Shown here one piece after another: positions 8,243 through 17,777 of a DNA stretch of 64,000 nucleotides. Positions within the stretch are counted from its first letter, which is position 1. Each line of letters opens with the position of its first letter. Origin of the DNA: Mycetocola lacteus (lineage in GTDB: Bacteria > Actinomycetota > Actinomycetes > Actinomycetales > Microbacteriaceae); contig NZ_RCUY01000002.1 of NCBI RefSeq assembly GCF_003667575.1, forward strand, positions 654,337-718,336, read 5' to 3'. Under the pieces are notes generated by a model. It was not told the origin of the DNA and searched no databases. It saw nothing but the letters and a program-made list of their open reading frames with translations. A program made the position numbers and the translations under genes.

Positions 8243-9556
8243 CTAGTCGAGCAGCAGTGCGGGCTCCTCGATAATGGAGGCCACATCGGCGATGAAGCGG
8301 GAGACCACATCGCCGTCCACGACGCGGTGATCGAAGGATCCACCGATCGTCGTGACGAAGCGCGGACGCACCTCACCATCCACGACCCAGGGCTTCTGCT
8401 TGATCGTGCCGAGCGCCACGATTCCGACCTCGCCGGGGTTCAGAATCGGGGTGCCGGTGTCCATCCCAAACACACCGATGTTGGTGATCGTGATCGTGCC
8501 ATCCTGCATGTCCGCCGGGGTGGTCTTGCCGTCCCGGGCGGTCAGGGTGAGCTGCTCAAGCGACTTGGCCAGCTCGAGCAGTGACATGCCCTGAGCCTCC
8601 TTGACGTTGGGGACGATCAGGCCGCGCGGGGTGGCCGCGGCGATGCCGAGGTTCACGTAGTGACGCACGATGATCTCGTTCTCGGTCCAGGTCGCGTTGA
8701 CCGTGGGGTTACGACGCACGGCCCAGATGATCGCGCGGGCCATGATCAGCAGCGGGGACACCTTGACGCCGGCGAAGTCGGGGGAGGCCTTGAGGCGCTT
8801 CACAAACTCCATCGTGCGGGTCGCATCCACGTCCACAAACACGCTCACGTGCGGCGCGGTGAACGCACTCTGCACCATCGCCTGCGCGATGGCCTTCCGC
8901 ATGCCCTTGACCGGAATCCGCTCCTCGCGCTCGGGTGCCCAGGCGGGGGTCTCGATGTTGCGGAACACGCTGGCCTGACCGGCCGAACGCACCACGTCAT
9001 CGCGGGTGATCTCGCCCACCAGGCCGGTGCCCTGGACCGCGGACAGGTCCACGCCCAGGTCCTTGGCCAGCTTACGGATCGGCGGCTTGGCGATGATCGG
9101 GCTGGCCGAGGCCGCGGGCACGCTCGGCGGCGGTACCGGGGCGGCGGCGGGGGTCGGGCGGCCGCGGCGACGCGAGGTCACCAATCCGGCCGATCCGTAC
9201 CCCACCAGCACCGACCCCGAGCCCTCGGGCTCGGCGGCAATCGTGGACTGGGTGTCGGCGGCGGCCTCGGCCACGGCGGCATCCGGAGCCGGGGTGGCTA
9301 CCGGTGCGGCGGCGGAACCGTCGTTCACGGTGACGATCGGGGTGCCCACATCCACCGTGGTGCCCTCGGCCACCAGGATCTCGCTGACGGTGCCCGCAAA
9401 CGGGGACGGCAGCTCAACCAGGGACTTGGCCGTCTCGATCTCCACCAGGGTGTCGTTGATCTCAACCCGGTCGCCCGGGGCCACCTTCCAGGAGACGATC
9501 TCGGCCTCGGTGAGGCCCTCGCCTACGTCCGGCAGGGGAAAACTCTGCTCGCTCAT
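8243..9556 (-). CDS. bkdC: 2-oxoacid dehydrogenase E2 (dihydrolipoamide acyltransferase)
   Basis: A 437-residue E2 subunit. One N-terminal lipoyl domain (residues 1-77) carries the lipoylated lysine Lys44 in the EIETAKS motif. A long Ala/Pro-rich linker follows, then a peripheral subunit-binding domain around residues 152-190 ([19 protein letters not shown]) and a C-terminal catalytic domain with the HRVVDGD active-site motif. It transfers acyl groups from lipoamide to CoA in the complex whose E1 subunits are encoded just upstream (11-bp gap). Branched-chain specificity is inferred from the E1 type and from gene order; a pyruvate-like substrate is not excluded. No E3 gene is present in the window. 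Confidence 0.88.
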   Translation of the reverse strand: MSEQSFPLPDVGEGLTEAEIVSWKVAPGDRVEINDTLVEIETAKSLVELPSPFAGTVSEILVAEGTTVDVGTPIVTVNDGSAAAPVATPAPDAAVAEAAADTQSTIAAEPEGSGSVLVGYGSAGLVTSRRRGRPTPAAAPVPPPSVPAASASPIIAKPPIRKLAKDLGVDLSAVQGTGLVGEITRDDVVRSAGQASVFRNIETPAWAPEREERIPVKGMRKAIAQAMVQSAFTAPHVSVFVDVDATRTMEFVKRLKASPDFAGVKVSPLLIMARAIIWAVRRNPTVNATWTENEIIVRHYVNLGIAAATPRGLIVPNVKEAQGMSLLELAKSLEQLTLTARDGKTTPADMQDGTITITNIGVFGMDTGTPILNPGEVGIVALGTIKQKPWVVDGEVRPRFVTTIGGSFDHRVVDGDVVSRFIADVASIIEEPALLLD

Positions 9557-9567
9557 CTCGTCTCCTT

Positions 9568-10551
9568 CTAGTACGCCAGGGCCCGGTCCACCGCGTCGAG
9601 TACGCGGTCGGCATCGGGCAGGTACAGTCCTTCAAGTTTCGCAGCCGGGAACGGGGTGTCAAACCCCGACACCCGCAGCACGGGTGCTTCCAGCGAGTAG
9701 AACGCCTTCTCGGCCAGGGTCGCGGCGATCTCCGAACCCACCGAGGCGTTCTCCGGGGCCTCCTGAGCCACGATCACGCGACCGGTCTTACGGGCGCTGT
9801 CCAGCAGCGGGCCGTAGTCGATCGGGGAGATTGAACGCAGATCGACCACCTCGGCGCTGATGCCCTCACCCGCGGCCACCTCGGCGGCCTGCAGCAGCGT
9901 GGACACCATGGCGCCGTGGCCGATCAGGGTCACGTCGGTGCCCTCGCGGGCCACACGGCTCTGGTGCAGGCCCAGCTGCGACTCGGAGAGGTTGACCTCA
10001 CCCTTGGGCCAGTACCGGCTCTTGGGCTCAAAGAACAGCACCGGGTCATTGCTCTGGATCGCTTCCTGGATCATCCAGTAGGCATCGTTCGGGGTCGAGG
10101 GGCTCACCACGCGCAGACCCGCGGTGTGCGCGAAGTAGGCCTCGGGGCTCTCCTGGTGGTGCTCGACGGCACCGATGTGCCCGCCGTAGGGCACCCGAAT
10201 CACCACGGGCATCGACACGGTGCCACCGTGACGGTTGGTCTGCTTGGCCAGCTGCGACACGATCTGGTCGAAGGCCGGGTAGATGAACCCGTCAAACTGG
10301 ATCTCGCACACCGGACGGTACCCGCGCATGGCCAGGCCGATCGCGGTGCCCACGATGCCGGACTCGGCCAGCGGGGTGTCCTGCACCCGGCGCGGTCCAA
10401 ACTCGGCCTGCAGACCCTCGGTGATCCGGAAGACACCACCCAGCGGGCCAATGTCCTCACCCATCAGCAGGACCTTCTCATCCGCGGCGAGTGCTGCACG
10501 CAGCCCGGCGTTGAGCGCCTTGGCCATCGGCATGTTCACGATTTCGCTCAT
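9568..10551 (-). CDS. bkdB: 2-oxoacid dehydrogenase E1 component, beta subunit
   Basis: A 327-residue transketolase-like E1 beta subunit: N-terminal pyrimidine-binding half ([19 protein letters not shown], then [20 protein letters not shown]) and C-terminal transketolase C domain ([19 protein letters not shown]). Length and motif order match branched-chain and acetoin-type heterotetrameric E1 enzymes rather than the single-chain AceE. ATG 10551 overlaps the end of the alpha-subunit gene by 4 bases. Together with alpha it decarboxylates the 2-oxoacid with thiamine diphosphate and reductively acylates the lipoyl arm of E2. Confidence 0.9.
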   Translation of the reverse strand: MSEIVNMPMAKALNAGLRAALAADEKVLLMGEDIGPLGGVFRITEGLQAEFGPRRVQDTPLAESGIVGTAIGLAMRGYRPVCEIQFDGFIYPAFDQIVSQLAKQTNRHGGTVSMPVVIRVPYGGHIGAVEHHQESPEAYFAHTAGLRVVSPSTPNDAYWMIQEAIQSNDPVLFFEPKSRYWPKGEVNLSESQLGLHQSRVAREGTDVTLIGHGAMVSTLLQAAEVAAGEGISAEVVDLRSISPIDYGPLLDSARKTGRVIVAQEAPENASVGSEIAATLAEKAFYSLEAPVLRVSGFDTPFPAAKLEGLYLPDADRVLDAVDRALAY

Positions 10552-11684
10552 CGGTTCTCCTCCGTCATCGATGCCTCATACCGGGTCAGCCAGTCCGACT
10601 GCTCCCGCATGCGGGGGTGCTCCTCGGAGTACACGTGTTCAAACATGGTGGGGAAGTCGGGGGCTTCCAGGGCCAGGGTGCGGGCACGCACGTCGGCGCA
10701 CAGGTCCTTGGCGTCCTCGGCGGCGCTGGTGAACAGCGACTCGGCGGCCCCACGCGACCGCAGGTACGCCTCGAAGCGGACGATGGGGTCACGCTGACCC
10801 CACTCGGCGCGCTCCTCATTGGTGCGGTACTTGGTGGGATCATCGCTCGTGGTGTGCGCACCCATCCGGTAGGTCATCGCCTCGATGAAGCGCGGGCCCT
10901 GGCCCACGCGAGCCTCATCCAGGAACTGCGAGGTGACCGCGTAACTGGCCAGCACGTCGTTGCCATCGATCTGCACGCTGGGCAGACCGAAGCCCGCGCC
11001 GCGCAGGTACAGCGGGGTGCGCGACTGCACCGACACCGGAACCGAGATGGCCCACTGGTTGTTCTGCAGGAAGAAGACCTGCGGGGTCTGGTGGCTCGCG
11101 GCGAAGACCAGGGCCTCGCTCACGTCGCCCTCGGAGGTCGAGCCGTCGCCGAAGTAGACCATCGTGGCCTCGTCGGTCTCGACGTTGCCGGTGCCGCTGG
11201 CACCGTCGAAGAGCTGCCCCATCGCATAGCCGGTGGCGTGCAGGGTCTGCGAGCCGAGGACCAGGGTGTAGAGGTGGAAGTTACCGTTCTTGGGATCGGT
11301 AGGGTCCCATCCGCCCAGCGTGACGCCACGCATCAGGCTGAGGATGCCCACCGGGTCAACCCCGCGGATCATGCCCACCACGTGCTCGCGGTAGGAGGGG
11401 AAGATGTGGTCCTGCGGACGGGCGGCATGGGCCGAACCCACCTGCGCACCCTCCTGGCCCTCACTCGGCGGGAACAGGGCCATCTCACCCTGACGCTGCA
11501 GGTTGGTAGCCTCGCGGTCAAAGGCACGCACCGAGACCATGTCGCGGTAGAAGCGCTCGTGGTGGGCGTCGGTCAGGCTGTCCAGGCGCGCCAGGAAGGG
11601 TTCGGCGGCCGGGGTCGGCGCGAAGGTGCCGTCGGCACTCAGGAACCGTACCGGCTCCGGGGCTTGTTCGGTGTGAAGAGTCAT
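10548..11684 (-). CDS. bkdA: 2-oxoacid dehydrogenase E1 component, alpha subunit
   Basis: A 378-residue E1 alpha subunit with the thiamine-diphosphate motif starting GDGSTSEGD and ending NNQWAIS, about residues 175-210, plus the phosphorylation-loop region YRMGAHTTSDDPTKYR. It pairs with the downstream beta subunit. The preceding gene, 12 bp upstream, encodes a HisC-like aminotransferase, so the operon may link transamination to oxidative decarboxylation of the resulting oxoacid. Branched-chain 2-oxoacids (valine, leucine, isoleucine degradation, supplying branched fatty-acid primers) are the most likely substrates. Confidence 0.88.
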   Translation of the reverse strand: MTLHTEQAPEPVRFLSADGTFAPTPAAEPFLARLDSLTDAHHERFYRDMVSVRAFDREATNLQRQGEMALFPPSEGQEGAQVGSAHAARPQDHIFPSYREHVVGMIRGVDPVGILSLMRGVTLGGWDPTDPKNGNFHLYTLVLGSQTLHATGYAMGQLFDGASGTGNVETDEATMVYFGDGSTSEGDVSEALVFAASHQTPQVFFLQNNQWAISVPVSVQSRTPLYLRGAGFGLPSVQIDGNDVLASYAVTSQFLDEARVGQGPRFIEAMTYRMGAHTTSDDPTKYRTNEERAEWGQRDPIVRFEAYLRSRGAAESLFTSAAEDAKDLCADVRARTLALEAPDFPTMFEHVYSEEHPRMREQSDWLTRYEASMTEENR

Positions 11685-11696
11685 GATGTTCTCCGG

Positions 11697-12803
11697 TTAG
11701 GCTGCTCGGGCCGGGTGGCCGGCGGGCAGCTCGGATAGGATCTCCGCCGCCGTGGCGAGGAGGGGGGCGAGGGATTCTTCCTCGCCGATGCTCAGGCGGA
11801 TGCCGTCTCCGGCAAACGGTCGGGTGACCAGGCCCGCATCGAGCAGGCGCTCGGCACCGGCCAGCGTGTGCTCACCCAGCGCGAGCCAGATGAAGTTGGA
11901 TTCGCTGTGGGGGATGTTCCATCCCTGAGCGCGCAGCGCATCAACCAGGCGGGTGCGTCGCTCGGTGATGGTCGAAACGCGCTCGAGCAGCTCGGCCTCG
12001 GCTTCGAGCGACGCGAGTGCTGCCGCCTCAGCCACGCCGGTGACCGACAGCAGCACCTCGGTCAAGCGGGCTGCCTGCAGGATCTCGGCGGGGCCGGTCG
12101 CCCAGCCCACGCGCAGGGCGGCCAGGCCGTAGGCCTTGGAGAAGGTGCGCAGGATCACCAGGTTCGGGTAACGGCCGATCAGGGTGCGCCCGTCCACGGT
12201 GTCGGGGTCGGTGACAAACTCCGCGTAGGCCTCATCCAGCAGGACAAGCAGGTCGCTGGGGACCTTCTCCATAAACGCGGCAAAATCTTCGGCGGTCACG
12301 ATCACGCCGGTGGGGTTGTTCGGGGTGCACACCACCACAACCCGGGTTGCCGGGGTGATCGCCTGGGCCATTGCGTCCAGGTCGTGTCCGCCGTCGGCGC
12401 GGTTGGGGACCATGACGGCGGTCGCGCCGGTCACCGTGGTCATCGTCACATACGCCTCAAACGAGCGCCAGGAAAACAGGATTTCGTCGCCGGGACCTGC
12501 GGCCGCCAGGAAGAGCTGCTGGAGCAGGGCGATCGCCCCGGTGCCGATCAGGACCTCGTCGGCGGTGGTACCCAGTCGCTCCGCCAGGGCCGAACGCAGC
12601 GCCGGAGCACTCGCGTTGGGATAGCGGTTGAGCGTCAGCGCAGACGTCGCCGCCGCCAGTACCGAGGGCAGCGGCGGGAACGGGTTCTCGTTGCTCGAGA
12701 GCTTGAAGGCATCAGCGGCCGCGGGGCGGCCCTGCTGATATCCCGGTGAGGCCAGGATCTCGGGCCTCAGCTTCACAGATGTTCGTTGTACGTTATCCAC
12801 CAC
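11697..12803 (-). CDS. Histidinol-phosphate/aromatic aminotransferase-like protein
   Basis: A 368-residue class I/II PLP-dependent aminotransferase of the HisC/Pat branch. Diagnostic segments are KLSSNENPFPP near the N-terminus, CTPNNPTGVIV, LLDEAYAEF, and the PLP-lysine motif RTFSKAYGLAALRVGWA. Three consecutive possible starts occur (TTG 12806, GTG 12803, GTG 12800), none with a strong ribosome site, so the start is uncertain by one or two codons. It leads the bkdABC genes with a 12-bp gap, which suggests an amino-acid catabolic or aromatic role rather than histidine synthesis. No other his gene is nearby. Confidence 0.82.
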   Translation of the reverse strand: MVDNVQRTSVKLRPEILASPGYQQGRPAAADAFKLSSNENPFPPLPSVLAAATSALTLNRYPNASAPALRSALAERLGTTADEVLIGTGAIALLQQLFLAAAGPGDEILFSWRSFEAYVTMTTVTGATAVMVPNRADGGHDLDAMAQAITPATRVVVVCTPNNPTGVIVTAEDFAAFMEKVPSDLLVLLDEAYAEFVTDPDTVDGRTLIGRYPNLVILRTFSKAYGLAALRVGWATGPAEILQAARLTEVLLSVTGVAEAAALASLEAEAELLERVSTITERRTRLVDALRAQGWNIPHSESNFIWLALGEHTLAGAERLLDAGLVTRPFAGDGIRLSIGEEESLAPLLATAAEILSELPAGHPARAA

Positions 12804-12878
12804 CAAAGTCTATTCATCCGCCGATACCGGCGCTGGAATGTAGTGCGACTCGCCGCAAGAACTGCGATAGTGGAGCAT

Positions 12879-13274
12879 ATGGGAAATTTTCTCCTGCGAT
12901 TAATCACCAACGCGATTGCGATTTGGCTCACCACCCTGCTGCTGAGCGGCGTCACCGTGCGCCCGTTTTCGGATGACCAGTGGTGGCAGATTGGGCTCAG
13001 CTACCTCATCGTCGCCTTCATCTTTGCGGTGGTCAACGGCATCCTGGGCACCATCGTGAAGATCGTGGCGATTCCGCTCTACGTGATTACCCTGGGCCTG
13101 ATCTCCTTCGTGATCAACGGGGTGCTGCTGCTGATCGTCGCATCCGTCACCGAATGGTTCGGATTCGGCCTGCGGGTCGAGAATCTGGGCTGGGCCATCC
13201 TCGGTGCCATCGTGATCTCGATCATCAACGCGATCATCGGTGCCATCCTGCGCCCCCAGCAAAGACGACGCTAG
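12879..13274 (+). CDS. Phage-holin-like family integral membrane protein
   Basis: A 131-residue protein with four membrane helices, roughly residues 5-25, 40-60, 62-88 and 100-122, and a basic C-terminal tail (RPQQRRR). It fits the four-helix phage holin family PF04020, which is widespread on bacterial chromosomes and whose cellular role is not established. ATG 12879 has a TGGAG ribosome site. An upstream extension exists in frame but would be hydrophilic and overlap the divergent aminotransferase start. It is first in a plus-strand run with the phosphatase and purB. Confidence 0.75.
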   Translation: MGNFLLRLITNAIAIWLTTLLLSGVTVRPFSDDQWWQIGLSYLIVAFIFAVVNGILGTIVKIVAIPLYVITLGLISFVINGVLLLIVASVTEWFGFGLRVENLGWAILGAIVISIINAIIGAILRPQQRRR

Positions 13275-13277
13275 GCC

Positions 13278-13790
13278 GTGCCCGTGCCCGCGCAGCCCTT
13301 TGCGATTAACTTCGTCTGCTCCGGCAATATCTGCCGGTCCCCGATGGCCGAGGTGATCCTGCGTGGACTTGCAGAAGAGGCGGGACTCGCGTCCTCGCTG
13401 CGGATCATCTCTACCGGCACCGGCGACTGGCACGTGGGGGAGCAGGCCGACCATCGCACGATCGCCTCCCTCGCCCGGCACGGTTACGACGGCAGCGCCC
13501 ACCGTGCCCAGAAGTTTCAGCCCGAACACTACGACGAGTTCGACCTCCTGGTGGCTTTGGATCGCAGCCACGAACGCGTGTTGCGCGCCGGTGCCCCTAC
13601 CCCCGAGGACGCCGATAAGGTGGCGCTCCTGCTGAGTTTTGACCCCGCGCAGGCCCATCTGCGCGATGTTCCCGACCCCTATTATGCGGACGATGCGGTG
13701 TTTGACGCGGTTTTTGTCATGATTAGGAAGGCGTGCGAACAACTTTTTCGCCAAATACAACCCGCGATCCGAGCAGGAGCCTCTCGATGA
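13278..13790 (+). CDS. Low-molecular-weight protein-tyrosine phosphatase
   Basis: A 170-residue LMW-PTP. The P-loop CSGNICRS (C14-S21) holds the nucleophilic Cys14 and Arg20, and the general acid Asp lies in VPDPYYADD near residue 135. It dephosphorylates phosphotyrosine proteins or small phosphoesters in the cytosol. In related actinobacteria such enzymes may be exported or act in polysaccharide regulation, but no tyrosine kinase or capsule gene is nearby. It starts at GTG 13278, three bases after the preceding stop, with a second GTG two codons later. Its stop overlaps the purB start, so the genes are probably cotranscribed. Confidence 0.9.
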   Translation: MPVPAQPFAINFVCSGNICRSPMAEVILRGLAEEAGLASSLRIISTGTGDWHVGEQADHRTIASLARHGYDGSAHRAQKFQPEHYDEFDLLVALDRSHERVLRAGAPTPEDADKVALLLSFDPAQAHLRDVPDPYYADDAVFDAVFVMIRKACEQLFRQIQPAIRAGASR

Positions 13791-15169
13791 CCTCACTTCC
13801 CATCCAGCCCCTCAGCCCCCTCGATGGCCGCTATCAGGCCGCCGTCAGCGGCCTGGGCGAGTACCTCAGCGAGGCCGGCCTGAACCGCGCCCGCGTTCAG
13901 GTTGAGGTGGAATGGCTGATCGCGCTGACCGGTCGCGGTGCCTTCGGGACCTCGCCGCTGAGCGATGAGCAGATCGATGCGCTGCGCGCCCTGTACACCG
14001 AATTCTCGCAGGCCGACATCGAGTGGCTGGCCGAGAAGGAGGCCGTGACCCGGCACGATGTGAAGGCCGTGGAGTACCTGGTGCGTCACCGCCTGAGCGA
14101 GCTGGGCCTCGACAGCATTGCCGAGCTGACGCACTTCGCCTGCACCAGCGAGGACATCAACAACCTCTCCTACGCGCTGACCGTCTCCGCCGCCGTGCAG
14201 GAGGTCTGGCTGCCCGGCCTGCGTCGCGTGATCGACATCCTGCGTGAGCTGGCCCACGAACACCGCGATGCGGCGATGCTCTCGCACACCCACGGCCAGC
14301 CGGCAACCCCGAGCACCATGGGCCGCGAGCTCGCGGTGACCGCCTGGCGTCTGGAGCGGATCGTCACCCAGATCCAGCAGACCGAGTACCTGGGCAAGTT
14401 CTCCGGCGCCACCGGCACCTTCTCCGCCCACGTGGTGGCCGAGCCCGAGGCCAACTGGCCCGCGCTGTCGAAGGAGTTCGTTGAGGGTCTGGGGCTCACC
14501 TGGAACCCGCTGACCACCCAGATCGAGTCCCACGACTGGCAGGCCGAGCTGTACGGCAAGGTATCCCACGCCAACCGCGTGCTGCACAACCTGGCAACCG
14601 ACATCTGGACCTACATCTCGATGGGTTACTTCACCCAGATCCCGCAGGCGGGTGCCACCGGCTCCTCGACCATGCCGCATAAGATCAACCCGATCCGCTT
14701 CGAGAACGCCGAGGCCAACCTCGAGCTCTCCAGCGCGATCCTCGACTCGCTCGCCGCGACCCTGGTGACCTCGCGCATGCAGCGCGACCTGACCGACTCG
14801 AGCGCCCAGCGCAACATCGGCGTGGGCTTCGGCCACTCGCTGCTGGCCCTGGACAACCTGGCCCGCGGCCTGCGCGAGATCTCGCTGAACCGTGCGGCCC
14901 TGCTGGCCGACCTCGACGCCAACTGGGAGATCCTGGGCGAGGCCATCCAGACCGTGATCCGCGCCGAGGTGGCCGCCGGACGCTCCTCGATCGAGGACCC
15001 GTACGCGCTGCTCAAGGAGCTCACCCGCGGCAAGCGCATCGGTCAGGCCGACCTGATCGCGTTTGTGGAGAAGCTGGAAATCGGCGACGAAGCCAAGGCC
15101 CGCCTGCTCGCGCTGACCCCCGCGACCTACGTGGGACTGTCGGCCGAGCTGGTGGACTTCCTGCCGTAA
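13787..15169 (+). CDS. purB: Adenylosuccinate lyase
   Basis: A 460-residue fumarase/aspartase-superfamily enzyme of the PurB type. The fumarate-lyase signature GSSTMPHKINP lies at about residues 290-300, with the histidine-bearing loops THFACTSEDINN and SHTHGQPATPST earlier. It catalyses the removal of fumarate from SAICAR and from adenylosuccinate in purine synthesis. ATG 13787 forms an ATGA overlap with the phosphatase stop and has a GCAGGAG ribosome site; a longer frame to 13733 would overlap that gene further. It ends next to an AT-richer island, so it is the last core gene on this side. Confidence 0.95.
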   Translation: MTSLPIQPLSPLDGRYQAAVSGLGEYLSEAGLNRARVQVEVEWLIALTGRGAFGTSPLSDEQIDALRALYTEFSQADIEWLAEKEAVTRHDVKAVEYLVRHRLSELGLDSIAELTHFACTSEDINNLSYALTVSAAVQEVWLPGLRRVIDILRELAHEHRDAAMLSHTHGQPATPSTMGRELAVTAWRLERIVTQIQQTEYLGKFSGATGTFSAHVVAEPEANWPALSKEFVEGLGLTWNPLTTQIESHDWQAELYGKVSHANRVLHNLATDIWTYISMGYFTQIPQAGATGSSTMPHKINPIRFENAEANLELSSAILDSLAATLVTSRMQRDLTDSSAQRNIGVGFGHSLLALDNLARGLREISLNRAALLADLDANWEILGEAIQTVIRAEVAAGRSSIEDPYALLKELTRGKRIGQADLIAFVEKLEIGDEAKARLLALTPATYVGLSAELVDFLP

Positions 15170-15187
15170 TCGATTAGACAGAGATAC

Positions 15188-15255
15188 GGACTCGTAAAGC
15201 GGCGAGTCCCATTGGTCGTTGCAACGCCCCACCCTCTGGGATGTTGCAACGACCA
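15188..15255 (+). terminator. Two hairpins after purB
   Basis: A 7-bp hairpin (GGACTCG/CGAGTCC, 15188-15209) is followed by a 13-bp perfect inverted repeat, TGGTCGTTGCAAC at 15213-15225 and its complement at 15243-15255, then TTTCTCG. The position after purB suggests termination. It also marks the left edge of the AT-richer island. Confidence 0.55.
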
Positions 15256-15761
15256 TTTCTCGTTCAGCCAATGCGCCTTGGAAAGTGGGTGAAAACCCGT
15301 CACCGTGTTCAACAAGCTAAGTCCCGTTACCGTTTTCATAAACGATATGTGCCGGACCAAACATACGTCGCCGATGGGCACACAAATCAAGCGCCTACGG
15401 CAAATCTCTCGACCTAACCGCAACGATTTGCGCCAGAGTTACGAGATCGTGGAACAACGACCCGTCCACAATTATCAAAGAGGAGCTAGGTTCTGAGGTT
15501 CTTGCTGGCCGGAAATAAGTGGGTCGACTTGTTTCACTACGGTTAATAAAAGTCATGTCCCGCTTGGACACTATCGTAAGAATTTACTATCTTCTCGTGC
15601 CTGAGCAGATCACTGTGCTAACGCCGCCTCTTTCGCGCACTTTAACAAGGACAGCGGCAACCCACCCACTATTTTGCTCACCTAGCCCCTGGGAAGAGCC
15701 CTCTTCAACATCTGTTTGTCAATTGTCGCAGCTCTCAATTAGAACTCAAATCCAAACTGAG
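15256..15761. other. AT-richer gene-free stretch at the left of the island
   Basis: About 500 bases of visibly lower GC than the flanks. Short open frames here (for example 15305-15496 on the plus strand) have no ribosome site and no recognisable sequence features. No integrase, tRNA remnant or IS end was seen. Confidence 0.5.
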
Positions 15762-16292
15762 TCAAGCGCGTGGCATCCAGAAAGTCGCCGCATACAAATG
15801 AAAGACCGACTGCCCCAACAAAAGGACTTGATAGGCAGTCAAGCCGACCGAAACCGCTTGAACGATAATTCCTGCGAGGCTGGGCTCCATGATGTTCTCA
15901 TTGTTGGCGATAAGAGGCAGAGCGAGCTGAACAACAGCCAAGCCGGTAGATGCGATGCCAACCAGTACAGTCCAAAAAAGCTGGGTTGTTAGTCGATAAA
16001 CCTGCCACCGCTCATCTTTGGCGTTGAACTCTGCGTCGTTTTTCAAGTTGATTGCCCACGGCCAGAAGAACATCACCAAAGTGACGCTCAGCGCGGTAAA
16101 CACCGCGTTAGCCGCCAGAACCGATGCGCCAGTGTCTGTAGAGGTGCCCCAAAAACCGTGAGCGACACCTACGAGAATACCGATGGCTAGCCAAGCGAAC
16201 TGAACACGAGCCAACCCGGGGCGCGCAATAGTAGCGGGTGCTTTCGAATAGAACTGTTCCCGAACTATTTGGAAAATAGAAACACCGTTCAA
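15762..16292 (-). CDS. Four-helix membrane protein of unknown function (island)
   Basis: A 176-residue protein starting at TTG 16292, with GGAG placed 7 bases upstream. Four hydrophobic helices are visible: about residues 27-46, 56-80, 104-127 and 137-167. Charged residues cluster in the loop NLKNDAEFNAKDERW between helices two and three. I do not recognise the family. It follows the 361-residue protein by 19 bp in the same direction, so the two form an operon. Base composition is clearly less GC-rich than the core genes around it, which suggests horizontal transfer. A membrane effector partnered with a soluble sensor is one possibility, but nothing in the sequence proves it. Confidence 0.7.
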   Translation of the reverse strand: MNGVSIFQIVREQFYSKAPATIARPGLARVQFAWLAIGILVGVAHGFWGTSTDTGASVLAANAVFTALSVTLVMFFWPWAINLKNDAEFNAKDERWQVYRLTTQLFWTVLVGIASTGLAVVQLALPLIANNENIMEPSLAGIIVQAVSVGLTAYQVLLLGQSVFHLYAATFWMPRA

Positions 16293-16311
16293 TGATCATC
16301 TCCGTTCTAAG

Positions 16312-17397
16312 CTAAAGAACTCTCGTAAGAATATCTGCAGCCACTGTCTGTCCAATAGGGAGGCTGGTTTGGACATCGATTAAGAACTCACTACATGTCT
16401 TAGCAAACTCTTTATCTTCGGGCCGGTATGCGCGCGTTTGTCCGGCGCTCGTGCTTCCGACGTCGTAGACGAGAGTGGGACCCTTGTCCTCCGTGGCGAG
16501 GCCAAAGGAGCGCTGACGCCCGGCAGGATTGATGAACGCAACTTGGGCCTTCCATCCATCACCGATGGCGGACTGCGGCGTGACTCCGGAGCCGCTGATT
16601 AGAGGGGAGGCAGAGAGAAATCCATAAACTGTATCTCTATCTGGTCCGGACGAAGTGACGATTCTGTTAAGCACGAGCCCACGTGGCTTGACCGTGACCC
16701 GGACGTCCGCATGATATCCGTTTACATCCATCGCTTGTGTCGATCCACCCGCGCGCGGCGCGTCAAAACGAAGCTCCTGAACCTGCACCATGTTTGCCCA
16801 TGCCTTAACAGCTTCCCAGTCAGCAACCGGTTCAATCTTGGTTGTCAGGTCAGGAAGCTTGTCCCGCAGGACTTTCAAGAAGATTGATTCCATTTGAGAA
16901 TAGCCGGTGCTCATTCCGGCGCGCTCACTGAGCCAGTAGGCTTCATGGGCCCCGCTAGGATATACGAAAATGCCGCGAATGAGCGATTCGTTGTGTTCAT
17001 CAGCAGCATAGCTAACGCGCGTGCCTTTACGCTGATGAAGCGTGCCGACTAGTCCCGCTCTTCCTACTCCAAATTCGACAAAGGTGAACTCGTCATGCTC
17101 AGCCATACGAATAACTCGAATTGATTTCGAGTCATCCTCTGAATCGAGTATCAATTCTGCCTGCTTCATTGAAGCTAGCTGCGCATCGATAATGGAACGG
17201 AGTGAGAGTCCTTTCCCATCTAGATCGCTGATGAGTTTCCGCTCGCCACCGCGCGCGTTCCGAGGATTCAATGCAAATGAATACGGAGTCATGGAATACT
17301 TCGCCAAAGTTAGTAGCCCTTCAAAGTAGGTTTCGCTGTTTTCAGATTCTAATAACGAGAAAAACCCATACACGCTAAAAGAAGTCGTCGGTGCCAC
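16312..17397 (-). CDS. Hypothetical soluble protein, first gene of island operon
   Basis: A 361-residue protein with no signal peptide or membrane helix, starting at GTG 17397 (no clear ribosome site). The N-terminal third (SFSVYGFFSLLES onward) looks mixed alpha/beta. A middle region carries GIFVYPSGAHEAYWLSERAG and the C-terminal 150 residues are rich in beta-strand-like segments. No catalytic motif could be named. It is transcribed with the four-helix membrane protein that follows after 19 bp. Codon use and GC content differ from the core genes, as expected for a mobile or defence-type module. Function unknown. Confidence 0.68.
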   Translation of the reverse strand: MAPTTSFSVYGFFSLLESENSETYFEGLLTLAKYSMTPYSFALNPRNARGGERKLISDLDGKGLSLRSIIDAQLASMKQAELILDSEDDSKSIRVIRMAEHDEFTFVEFGVGRAGLVGTLHQRKGTRVSYAADEHNESLIRGIFVYPSGAHEAYWLSERAGMSTGYSQMESIFLKVLRDKLPDLTTKIEPVADWEAVKAWANMVQVQELRFDAPRAGGSTQAMDVNGYHADVRVTVKPRGLVLNRIVTSSGPDRDTVYGFLSASPLISGSGVTPQSAIGDGWKAQVAFINPAGRQRSFGLATEDKGPTLVYDVGSTSAGQTRAYRPEDKEFAKTCSEFLIDVQTSLPIGQTVAADILTRVL

Positions 17398-17777
17398 CGC
17401 TAAATGAAATGGTCTGGGTGTTCCGATTGGTAACGGGTGCGGGAGGTTTCAGACACAGCTAGGAGCGTATCGGTGTGGCATTGTCTGCCGATCCTTGTTC
17501 TGCAGCATTCAGTGTGGCATAGCGTACGCCTTGTGCCATCAAAGCCAACACAGCGAGTCATTGGAAGACCCCGATCCCGACTGGCTCAAGCTTTCAGGTC
17601 CACTCCGGCTTTATGTGCAATTCAGTGAAGACATCAGGCTGTGCGCGGTCTGGCGAAATCTGCGTGAAGCAATCTGAGTCCATGACCTCATAGTGACCAC
17701 AGTTCACGCTAGATCTAGCTCCAACCACGAAATCCATAGGGATCCGTTCACCGGGTCGAGCCCGGTAGAGTCAAGTA
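17398..17777. other. Divergent intergenic region inside the island
   Basis: This 380-base gap separates two divergent island transcription units and should hold both promoters. A perfect 12-bp palindrome GCTAGATCTAGC lies at 17708-17719, and a 6-bp hairpin ACCGGG/CCCGGT at 17750-17766 sits directly before the rightward start. Two short overlapping open frames (17437-17628 and 17495-17677) lack ribosome sites and are not called as genes. Confidence 0.45.

Noticed and set aside
15305..15496. Small open frame in the AT-richer stretch after purB
   Set aside because: No ribosome site, no recognisable features, and other random frames of the same size occur nearby.
15762..17397. Assignment of the two-gene module to the Kiwa defence system
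   Set aside because: Only the four-helix plus soluble-partner design is shared; gene order is reversed and no sequence similarity to KwaA or KwaB could be demonstrated by eye.
17437..17677. Two overlapping short open frames between the divergent island genes
   Set aside because: No ribosome sites; they lie where both promoters must be. A degraded gene remnant is possible but not supportable.
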